DNA of 5,845 bases from an uncultured Eubacteriales bacterium (GCA_900553315.1 USCW01000110.1:1-5845); one strand, 5' to 3'; numbered from the stretch's first letter, positions 1 to 4,800 are shown. The notes: generated by a model from the sequence alone, not told the origin. A program made the numbers and translations.

Positions 1-1
1 T

Positions 2-67
2 GCGCTGGTGCTGCTGGATCTGGAAAAAGAGCAACAGTACTGCGCGTCCACAGACGAGGCCTCCTAG
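2..67 (+). CDS. C-terminal end of an unrecognised protein (partial)
   Basis: Reading from base 2, 21 sense codons run to a TAG stop at 65-67. The translation is ALVLLDLEKEQQ followed by YCASTDEAS. The rest of the gene lies upstream of the window. The tail has a short hydrophobic stretch followed by a charged, polar end, which is too little to assign a family. It does not resemble the C-terminus of IreB (YrzL), the protein that often precedes RuvX in Bacillota. The frame was preferred because the stop sits immediately before the hairpin repeat that starts at 67/68. A second open frame from base 1 runs through that repeat and is less likely. Confidence 0.5.
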   Translation, partial: ALVLLDLEKEQQYCASTDEAS

Positions 68-112
68 GCTCCTTCCACAGAAGGAGCTGTCAGCCGTAAG
101 GCTGACTGAGGA
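67..112. repeat. Double-hairpin intergenic palindromic element
   Basis: Two perfect hairpins stand side by side right after the upstream stop codon. The first has an 8-bp stem, GCTCCTTC (68-75) with GAAGGAGC (80-87), and a CACA loop. The second has a 7-bp stem, GTCAGCC (89-95) with GGCTGAC (100-106), and a GTAA loop that fits the GNRA tetraloop pattern. Neither is followed by a T-run, so this is not a standard intrinsic terminator. The arrangement GGCTCC...GGAGC-TGTC...GACTGAGG resembles dispersed intergenic repeats I recall from gut Clostridia, but only one copy is in this window. The family assignment is therefore inference. It could also protect the 3' end of the upstream mRNA. Confidence 0.6.
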
Positions 113-201
113 TAAACCTATTTGTCGGACAAGAAGTCCTACCCCAAAGAACCAACGCCTTCCACCACAGGCCTATAAAAAGTTTAGGGAAGAGGGGGAG
201 C
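113..201. other. Non-coding spacer between two hairpin elements
   Basis: No supported gene lies here. It holds a short inverted repeat, TTGTC-G-GACAA (122-132), an overlapping GGAC/GTCC pair (127-139), and an isolated TATAAA (174-179). The TATAAA has no credible -35 box 16-18 nt upstream, so a ruvX promoter cannot be supported. The stretch may belong to one composite repeat running from about 67 to 246, because repeats with the order AAAAAGTTT, GGGAAG, G-run and palindrome are familiar from Clostridia. That link is recalled and was not tested. Confidence 0.3.
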
Positions 202-246
202 GCGAGGGGGGAGGAACCGCTTTTCAAAGCGGTTCCTCCCCCTCGC
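202..246. repeat. Long GC-rich palindrome abutting the ruvX start
   Basis: The core AACCGCTTT (215-223) pairs with AAAGCGGTT (226-234). The stem continues outward as GCGAGGGGGGAGG (202-214) with CCTCCCCCTCGC (235-246), leaving a single bulged G. The result is a nearly perfect stem of about 21 bp. It is followed by CCCCTGCAACATA and not by a T-run, so it is probably a repeat element and not a terminator. On its left lies a second G-run (GGGAAGAGGGGG, 187-198). The same layout appears, inverted, in the element at 1367-1406. It ends only 12 nt before the ruvX ATG and could influence ruvX translation. Confidence 0.65.
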
Positions 247-258
247 CCCTGCAACATA

Positions 259-1011
259 ATGAACGAACGTATCTTAGCTTTAGACGTAGGCGATGCGCGG
301 ATCGGGATCGCGGTGAGCGACCCTACGCGCTTGCTGGCACAGCCGGTGGAGGTGCTCCATCGCAAGGGGTGGGGGCCGGACTGCCGCCGCATTAAGGAGC
401 TGTGCGATCAGTACGAAACGACCGATGTGCTCAGCGGTCTGCCGCTGAACATGGACGGCACCGCCGGCGGCCAGACACAAAAAGTGCGCGAATTTTGCGC
501 ACAGCTTGAAAAACTGGGCCTGACGGTGTATTATCAGGATGAGCGTCTTACAACGGTCACGGCCGAGCGGACGCTGATTGATGGCAATATGCACAGGCAG
601 GAACGCAAGCAGGTGGTGGACAAGGTCGCGGCGGTGGTGATCCTCCAGTCGTGGCTGGACGCACAGGCGGCGCGTCTGTCTGAAGAAACGGAGGAACCCG
701 CAATGAGTGAAAATCAGGACAGCAACATCATTGAGCTGGTGGACGACAACGGCGAAACCGTGCAGTTTGAGCACCTCGCAACCTTGGAGCATGAGGGTGA
801 GTATTACATCGCGCTGATGGTGCTGGATGAGGATCATCACGAGGAAGATGACGAGGGCGAGGTCGTCATCATGAAGATCGCCAAGGACGACGAGGGCGAA
901 GAGTGCTATGAGTATGTCGAGGATGAGAATCTGCAAGAGGTCATCTTCGAGAAGTTCCTGCAGCTGATGGAAGAGCAGGATGGCTTTGTGGACGCGGAAG
1001 ACGAGGACTGA
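259..1011 (+). CDS. ruvX: RuvX/YqgF-type Holliday junction resolvase fused to a DUF1292 domain
   Basis: The 250-residue protein joins two domains. Residues 1-140 match RuvX/YqgF, an RNase H-fold nuclease linked to Holliday junction resolution and, in some bacteria, 16S rRNA processing. Visible motifs are LALDVGDARIGIAVSD (5-20), GLPLNMDG (60-67), YQDERLTT (92-99) and VDKVAAVVILQ (120-130). The likely acidic catalytic residues are D9, E95 and D121. Residues about 155-245 match DUF1292 (YrzB family), a small acidic cytosolic domain of unknown role. It shows IELVDDNGETVQFEHLATLEHEGEYY and a very acidic middle and end. RuvX alone is usually about 140 aa, and DUF1292 usually follows as a separate gene. 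Here no stop separates them, and M149 (703) keeps its own strong ribosome binding site, so free DUF1292 may also be made. The ATG at 259 matches the normal RuvX N-terminus, but no Shine-Dalgarno precedes it. A lost stop codon or a base error near 700 is the alternative to a true fusion. Confidence 0.9.
   Translation: MNERILALDVGDARIGIAVSDPTRLLAQPVEVLHRKGWGPDCRRIKELCDQYETTDVLSGLPLNMDGTAGGQTQKVREFCAQLEKLGLTVYYQDERLTTVTAERTLIDGNMHRQERKQVVDKVAAVVILQSWLDAQAARLSEETEEPAMSENQDSNIIELVDDNGETVQFEHLATLEHEGEYYIALMVLDEDHHEEDDEGEVVIMKIAKDDEGEECYEYVEDENLQEVIFEKFLQLMEEQDGFVDAEDED
690..705 (+). promoter_or_regulatory. Internal ribosome binding site and ATG at the RuvX-DUF1292 junction
   Basis: GGAGGA (690-695) lies 7 nt before an in-frame ATG (703-705), inside the RuvX-DUF1292 reading frame. 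The spacing is ideal, and the ATG is exactly where a free-standing DUF1292 protein would begin (MSENQDSNIIEL). Translation from here would give a 102-aa acidic protein ending at 1011. This Shine-Dalgarno is much better than anything ahead of the upstream ATG at 259. It is either a remnant of the ancestral separate gene or an active second start. The sequence alone cannot decide between them. Confidence 0.6.
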
Positions 1012-1015
1012 AAAC

Positions 1016-1360
1016 GTGGAAGAGCATAACCTGAATGAAGCTCTGGTTGAGTTGACGGGCCCCGACGGCAAGGTATATCAGTTTCAGTACGGCGCAACCA
1101 TTCCCCATGAGGGTCAGGATTACGTGGTGCTGATCGAGCTGGAGCCCGACGCGAACGGCGAAGAGCAGATCCTCATTACGCGCTTGGAGAAGCACGAGGA
1201 GGGGCAGCTGGCCTTCGTTGTGGAATCCAACGAGGAAACCGTCGGTCAGGTCTTTGAAAAGTTCATGGCCATGGCGGTGCATTCCTGCGATTGCGGCTGT
1301 GAGCACGACCACGAGCATGACCATTGCGATTGCGGCTGTGAGCATCATCACGAGGGGTGA
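1016..1360 (+). CDS. DUF1292 (YrzB-like) protein with Cys/His-rich tail
   Basis: This 114-aa acidic protein is a second DUF1292 copy. It aligns along its length with the DUF1292 half of the gene before it (LVELTGPDGKVYQFQYGATI against IIELVDDNGETVQFEHLATL, then HEGQDYVVLIEL against HEGEYYIALMVL). The function of the family is unknown. I chose the GTG at 1016 because GAGGA (1003-1007) lies 8 nt upstream and the family homology begins there. An ATG at 980 in the same frame would add 12 unrelated residues and overlap the previous gene. The gap to the upstream TGA is 4 nt, so the genes are surely co-transcribed and probably translationally coupled. The last 25 residues form a tail (SCDCGCEHDHEHDH, then CDCGCEHHHEG) with 6 Cys and 7 His, which suggests metal binding. 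This tail is not part of the usual family. Confidence 0.85.
   Translation: MEEHNLNEALVELTGPDGKVYQFQYGATIPHEGQDYVVLIELEPDANGEEQILITRLEKHEEGQLAFVVESNEETVGQVFEKFMAMAVHSCDCGCEHDHEHDHCDCGCEHHHEG
1286..1344 (+). repeat. In-frame tandem repeat encoding a CDCGCEH metal-binding-like motif
   Basis: A 20-nt stretch at 1286-1305 recurs exactly at 1325-1344. The offset is 39 nt (13 codons), so the repeat stays in frame. Both copies encode CDCGCEH, separated by DHEHDH. The second copy is followed by HHEG and the stop. Exact identity at the DNA level suggests a recent duplication or active copy-number change. Confidence 0.8.
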
Positions 1361-1366
1361 GAAACT

Positions 1367-1406
1367 CCGGGGGAGGCGGCTTCTCTAAGAGAAGCCCCTC
1401 CCCCGG
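1367..1406. repeat. GC-rich palindromic repeat after the DUF1292 gene
   Basis: GGCTTCTC (1378-1385) pairs with GAGAAGCC (1389-1396) around a TAA loop. The stem extends as CCGGGGGAGG (1367-1376) with CCTCCCCCGG (1397-1406), with one bulged C at 1377. No T-run follows. The core TTCTCT..AGAGAA and the G/C arms closely match the hairpin at the end of the window (5814-5845). The flank on the right (GGGCCCCCTCCCGAAGAG) is the inverted counterpart of the G-rich flank left of the element at 202-246. This supports one repeat family present in both orientations. Confidence 0.7.
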
Positions 1407-1458
1407 GCCCCCTCCCGAAGAGTGGCTGGGAATAGGCTTGTGTGGTCTTTTGGAGGTT

Positions 1459-1493
1459 CGCGCCCATGCGAGTTGGGCGCGTTTTCTTGTTTT
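1459..1493 (+). terminator. Intrinsic terminator of the ruvX-DUF1292 unit
   Basis: A perfect 8-bp stem, CGCGCCCA (1459-1466) with TGGGCGCG (1474-1481), has a 7-nt loop and is followed by TTTTCTTGTTTT (1482-1493). This is a classic Rho-independent terminator for transcripts coming from the ruvX-DUF1292 genes. It isolates them from alaS, which has its own promoter downstream. A GGAGG (1452-1456) followed by an ATG at 1466 overlaps the hairpin; it is discussed among the findings. Confidence 0.8.
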
Positions 1494-1501
1494 GGGGTTG
1501 T

Positions 1502-1532
1502 GGTCACGGCGGCTGATAGAGCCGCCGCGACC
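1502..1532. repeat. Strong hairpin between the terminator and the alaS promoter
   Basis: GGTCACGGCGGCT (1502-1514) pairs with AGCCGCCGCGACC (1520-1532) in 12 of 13 positions, with a GATAG loop and one A-C mismatch. The right arm can alternatively pair as CGCGAC (1526-1531) with GTCGCG (1537-1542), so two exclusive folds are possible. No T-run follows either fold. The rest of the gap (1533-1612) has no supported gene and becomes AT-rich toward the alaS promoter. Confidence 0.6.
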
Positions 1533-1612
1533 TTGCGTCGCGTGGGGGACGAGGCTGGATATAGAAATAAGGAATATTTCATGCGATTTCTTTTCATTAG
1601 GAACCGGAAGCG

Positions 1613-1641
1613 TTGCAAATCCATGTTCTTTTTGCTATAAT
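1613..1641 (+). promoter_or_regulatory. Sigma-A-type extended -10 promoter of alaS
   Basis: TTGCAA (1613-1618) and a perfect TATAAT (1636-1641) are separated by 17 nt. TG at 1633-1634 adds an extended -10 element, and the upstream stretch 1558-1600 is AT-rich. The start of transcription should be near 1648, giving a leader of about 70 nt before the alaS ATG. That leader is too short for a T-box riboswitch, and no T-box-type AGGGTGG motif is visible upstream. The leader can form a 6-bp stem, CGCGGC (1659-1664) with GCCGCG (1688-1693). Confidence 0.85.
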
Positions 1642-1718
1642 GCAGTTTGCGATGTCTACGCGGCTGTACGCTTCATTGGCGCTCCGGGCCGCGATTTTGC
1701 AAAAGGAGTGTTCATTCC

Positions 1719-3515
1719 ATGAAGCAGGTTACTTCGGCGCAGCTGCGCGAAATGTTCCAGAAGTTTATGGAGAGCAAGGGATGCGCCCGCATCCATTCTG
1801 CCTCCGTCATTCCCGAAAACGACCCCACCGTGCTGTTCACCACCGCCGGTATGCACCCGCTGGTGCCTTATTTGATGGGTGCGAAGCATCCCGCCGGCAC
1901 CCGCCTGACCGATGTGCAGAAGTGCATCCGCACCGGCGACATTGACGACGTGGGCGATTCCAGCCACCTGACCTTCTTTGAGATGCTGGGCAACTGGAGT
2001 CTGGGCGACTATTTTAAGAAGGAAGCGATTTCTTGGAGCTGGGAGTTCCTGACCAGCCCGGAATATCTGGGTCTGGACAAGGATCGTCTGGCTTTCACTG
2101 TGTTTGAGGGCGATGAGAACTGCCCCCGCGATACCGAGAGCCATGACCTGTGGCGCTCCATGGGTGTGGCCGAGGATCACATCTTCTATCTGCCCAAGGA
2201 GCACAACTGGTGGGGCCCTGCGGGCATCACCGGCCCCTGCGGCCCCGATACGGAGATGTTCATCATCACCGATAAGGAGCCCTGCGGCCCGGATTGCTCC
2301 CCCGCCTGCTCCTGTGGACGGTATCTGGAAATCTGGAACGATGTGTTCATGCAGTACAACAAGCAGGCGGACGGCACCTTCGCACCCCTCGCACAGAAGA
2401 ACGTGGATACCGGCATGGGCTTGGAGCGCACCATTTGCGTGCTGAACGGCAAGAAGACCGTTTATGAGACGGACGCGTTCACCGACATTTTGGCGAAGAT
2501 CGCGGAGCTGAGCGGTCATACCTACGGCGAGAACGAGGAAGTCACCAAGGCTTTCCGCATTGTTGCCGACCACATGCGCACCTCTACCTTTATTCTGGGT
2601 GACGACCGTGGCGTGAGCCCCTCCAACACCGATCAGGGCTACATCCTGCGTCGTCTGATCCGCCGTGCGGTGCGCTATGCTATGCAGCTGGGAATGCCCG
2701 AGGGCTTCACCTGCGAGATCGCCAAGGTGATTATCAACCAGTACAAGGATGTGTATCCCGAGCTGGAGCGCAACAGCGCCTTTGTGCTGGAGCAGCTGAA
2801 GCTGGAGGAGGGCCGCTTCGCCCGCACGCTGAAGCAGGGCAACAAGGAGTTCGACAAGGTGGCCTCCCGCGTGGAGAACGGCACCCTTGACGGCTTGAGC
2901 GCCTTCCACCTGTACGACACCTATGGCTTCCCCATTGAGATGACCTGCGAGCTGGCCCGTGAGCGCGGTCTAAAGGTGGACATTCCCGCCTTCGAGGAGT
3001 GCTTCAAGCAGCATCAGGCCACCAGCCACGCGGGGGCGGAGCAGCGCTTCAAGGGTGGTCTGGCGGATCATAGCGAGGAAACCACCAAGTTGCACACCGC
3101 GACCCACCTGCTGCACGCGGCGCTGCGCAAGGTGCTGGGCGACGAGGTGCATCAGAAGGGCTCTAACATTACTGCTGAGCGTCTGCGCTTTGACTTCACC
3201 TTCGGCCGCAAGGTCACGAAGGAGGAGCTGGCCGAGGTGGAGAAGCTGGTCAATGAGGCCATCGAATCCCATACCCCCGTGGTCTGCCGCGAAATGACCG
3301 TGGCCGATGCCAAGGCGGAGGGTGCTATCGGCCTGTTCGAGAGCAAGTACGGCGAAAAGGTGCGCACCTACAAGATGGGCGACTATTCCTTTGAGATTTG
3401 CGGCGGCCCTCATGCCGAGAATACCGGCGATCTGGGCGAGTTCCATATTTTGAAGGAAGAAAGCTCCAGCGCCGGTGTGCGCCGCATCAAGGCTGTCCTG
3501 AAGAAGAAGGACTGA
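1719..3515 (+). CDS. alaS: Alanyl-tRNA synthetase, short divergent form
   Basis: This cytosolic class II enzyme charges tRNA-Ala with alanine. The 598-aa protein shows the catalytic core (PENDPTVLFTTAGMHPLVPYL 33-52 region, motif 2 TFFEMLGNWSLGDYFK 85-100, GPAGITGPCGPDTE 166-179, motif 3 DTGMGLER 230-237). It also has the tRNA-recognition region (GVSPSN 298-303, YDTYGFP 399-405) and the editing site (HTATH 459-463, Q479, CGGPH 561-565). It ends at VRRIKAV. Usual bacterial AlaRS is about 870-880 aa, so the coiled-coil and C-Ala region is absent. About 105 residues between YDTYGFP and HTATH, normally a beta-barrel with a GGQ-like segment, are also missing. A Cys-rich insert (C189, C193, C197, C199) may bind zinc. 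HPLVPYLMG and RTGDIDDVGD differ from the canonical form and recall the short AlaRS of Patescibacteria (CPR). The start at 1719 follows AAGGAG (1703-1708); an upstream in-frame ATG at 1647 lies at the edge of the transcript. Confidence 0.95.
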   Translation: MKQVTSAQLREMFQKFMESKGCARIHSASVIPENDPTVLFTTAGMHPLVPYLMGAKHPAGTRLTDVQKCIRTGDIDDVGDSSHLTFFEMLGNWSLGDYFKKEAISWSWEFLTSPEYLGLDKDRLAFTVFEGDENCPRDTESHDLWRSMGVAEDHIFYLPKEHNWWGPAGITGPCGPDTEMFIITDKEPCGPDCSPACSCGRYLEIWNDVFMQYNKQADGTFAPLAQKNVDTGMGLERTICVLNGKKTVYETDAFTDILAKIAELSGHTYGENEEVTKAFRIVADHMRTSTFILGDDRGVSPSNTDQGYILRRLIRRAVRYAMQLGMPEGFTCEIAKVIINQYKDVYPELERNSAFVLEQLKLEEGRFARTLKQGNKEFDKVASRVENGTLDGLSAFHLYDTYGFPIEMTCELARERGLKVDIPAFEECFKQHQATSHAGAEQRFKGGLADHSEETTKLHTATHLLHAALRKVLGDEVHQKGSNITAERLRFDFTFGRKVTKEELAEVEKLVNEAIESHTPVVCREMTVADAKAEGAIGLFESKYGEKVRTYKMGDYSFEICGGPHAENTGDLGEFHILKEESSSAGVRRIKAVLKKKD

Positions 3516-3544
3516 GCCTTTCCGGCGAACCATCAATCAAACAT

Positions 3545-3588
3545 AAAGGCGGCTTTTGGAGTGTTCAAAGGCCGCCTTTCTTCCTTTT
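3545..3588 (+). terminator. Intrinsic terminator of alaS
   Basis: AAAGGCGGC (3545-3553) pairs with GCCGCCTTT (3571-3579) in a 9-bp stem that begins 30 nt after the alaS stop. Inner TTT/AAA pairing (3554-3556 with 3567-3569) can extend it. CTTCCTTTT (3580-3588) supplies a moderately T-rich tail. Its end lies only 27 nt before the transporter start codon, leaving no room for a separate promoter between them. Confidence 0.8.
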
Positions 3589-3615
3589 ATGTTGATGCAC
3601 GAGAGAGGAACGCAT

Positions 3616-4800
3616 ATGAAAGCTGCACAGGATTCCAAACGCTCCGCCTATCTGCTGGTACTGTACTCCTATTTCACCGATGGCGCCGTGGCGCTGACCG
3701 TCAACGCGGTGCTCAAGAGCATCCTTGCGGAATATCAATGGACGGACGGGCAGGGCGGTCTGCTGATCGCGTGCATGTCCGCCGGACTGCTGGTGTCCAG
3801 CCTGATTGGCAACAGCGTGATGGAGCGGCTGGGCCGCAGCCGCACCATGACCATGCTGGGGCTGTTCATCTGCGTCAGTTTGGGGCTGTTCAGCCTGTCC
3901 CCTTGGCCTGCGACCTTCTATCCCCTCGTCTTTGTTGCGGGACTGGCTTGGGGCGGCATCAACAGTCTGGCCAACACGATCGTGAATGAGCTTTACGACG
4001 GCAGCGCCTCTCGACTGAATATCATGCACGCCTGCTTTGCGTGCAGCGCGGTGCTGTTCCCGCTGCTGGTGGGCTTCATTACCATGCAGGGCGGCAGCTG
4101 GCGCATTGTGCCCCGGCTGGTGGCTGTGCTGGGCGCGATCCTTGCGGTGCTTTCCTGCCGAATCCCGCTGCCTAAGCGCCCCGAAGCGAACACGGCGGGC
4201 ACTTCCACCGTGCCCTTCTGGCGGGAGCCCCGGTTTTACTTCAGTCTGCTGACGCTGTTCACCTATGTGGGCAGTGAGTCCTCCGCTTCCGCGTGGCTGT
4301 CCAGTTATCTGAGCCGCAGCAACACCTTCTTTCAGGCCGTTCCCAGCGAAACCATGGTGTCGCTGATGTGGCTGCTGATGATCGTGGGACGGCTGTTCTT
4401 TGCGGCGGTGGGGACGAAGGTGCCCAAGGCGCTGCTGCTGACGGGCGAGTCCGTGGCATTTCTGCTGGGAATGCTGGGCATGATTACTTTTGCGGGCAAT
4501 ACTGCGGCAGCGATCACCTCCGTGGCGTTTATGGGGTTGGGCATGTCCGCCATTTATGGCACGACCGTTGCTTCTTATGCGCGTTACGTCAGCTGCTCGA
4601 CGTTATCGGCGGAGCTGCTCTTTGGTGCGGGCGGGCTGGGAAGCACGCTGATCCCTGCGCTGGCGGGCTCTATCTCCGACCGGGCTGGGCTGCAAACGGG
4701 CATGTTCTCCCTGTGCGGCTTCCTGCTGGTGCTGGTATTGACTTCCTTTGCGAATCTGTGTATGGGAAAGAGGTCTGCTGTCCATGAAAAAGCCTGCTGA
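3616..4800 (+). CDS. Major facilitator superfamily transporter, FucP/TsgA-like
   Basis: This 394-aa polytopic inner-membrane protein fits the normal length of a 12-helix MFS carrier, with two halves and a short polar linker around residues 183-205. Between helices 2 and 3 it has GNSVMERLGRSRTM (65-78), the MFS loop motif. RLNIMHACFACSAVLFPLL (133-151) resembles the NxxHxxxxxGxxxxP region of FucP-like sugar permeases. YVGSESSASAWLSSYL (217-232) matches the start of the second half in that group. A sugar or organic solute moved with protons is likely, but the substrate cannot be told and drug export is not excluded. The ATG at 3616 was chosen because AGGA (3606-3609) lies 6 nt upstream. An earlier ATG at 3556 lies inside the alaS terminator. 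No promoter is visible between terminator and start, so readthrough from alaS or a promoter inside alaS may drive it. Confidence 0.88.
   Translation: MKAAQDSKRSAYLLVLYSYFTDGAVALTVNAVLKSILAEYQWTDGQGGLLIACMSAGLLVSSLIGNSVMERLGRSRTMTMLGLFICVSLGLFSLSPWPATFYPLVFVAGLAWGGINSLANTIVNELYDGSASRLNIMHACFACSAVLFPLLVGFITMQGGSWRIVPRLVAVLGAILAVLSCRIPLPKRPEANTAGTSTVPFWREPRFYFSLLTLFTYVGSESSASAWLSSYLSRSNTFFQAVPSETMVSLMWLLMIVGRLFFAAVGTKVPKALLLTGESVAFLLGMLGMITFAGNTAAAITSVAFMGLGMSAIYGTTVASYARYVSCSTLSAELLFGAGGLGSTLIPALAGSISDRAGLQTGMFSLCGFLLVLVLTSFANLCMGKRSAVHEKAC

Noticed and set aside
1..108. P-loop-like GAAGSGKRAT in the frame starting at base 1
   Set aside because: The frame reads through the double hairpin repeat and has no hydrophobic strand before the motif; it is most likely coincidence in a wrong frame.
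174..179. TATAAA as the -10 box of a ruvX promoter
   Set aside because: No acceptable -35 box lies 16-18 nt upstream (ACCAAC at 151-156), and the base run is part of the likely repeat region.
202..246. Palindrome before ruvX as an intrinsic terminator of the upstream gene
   Set aside because: The stem is strong but is followed by a C-rich stretch and not a T-run on the + strand.
90..392. 100-codon minus-strand open frame over the region before ruvX
   Set aside because: It spans two palindromes and the ruvX start, and its composition (Ser/Arg/Gly-rich) shows no domain.
980..1015. ATG at 980 as the start of the second DUF1292 protein
   Set aside because: It would overlap the previous gene and add 12 residues unlike the family; the GTG at 1016 has a better-placed GAGGA and matches where homology starts.
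280..1071. 263-codon minus-strand open frame opposite ruvX-DUF1292
   Set aside because: It is a shadow of the acidic DUF1292 coding strand, giving Leu/Ile/His-rich sequence with no domain, and the + strand frame has clear family motifs.
1494..1718. T-box riboswitch controlling alaS
   Set aside because: The promoter at 1613-1641 leaves only about 70 nt of leader, there is no AGGGTGG-type T-box sequence, and the only terminator (1459-1493) lies upstream of the promoter.
1357..1722. 121-codon + strand open frame across the gap before alaS
   Set aside because: It runs through a repeat, a terminator, a hairpin and the alaS promoter, has no good ribosome binding site, and its product looks random.
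1656..2909. 417-codon open frame on the minus strand opposite alaS
   Set aside because: It mirrors the GC-rich alaS codons, encodes a low-complexity Leu/Gly/His/Ala-rich product without recognisable motifs, and the + strand has an unambiguous AlaRS.
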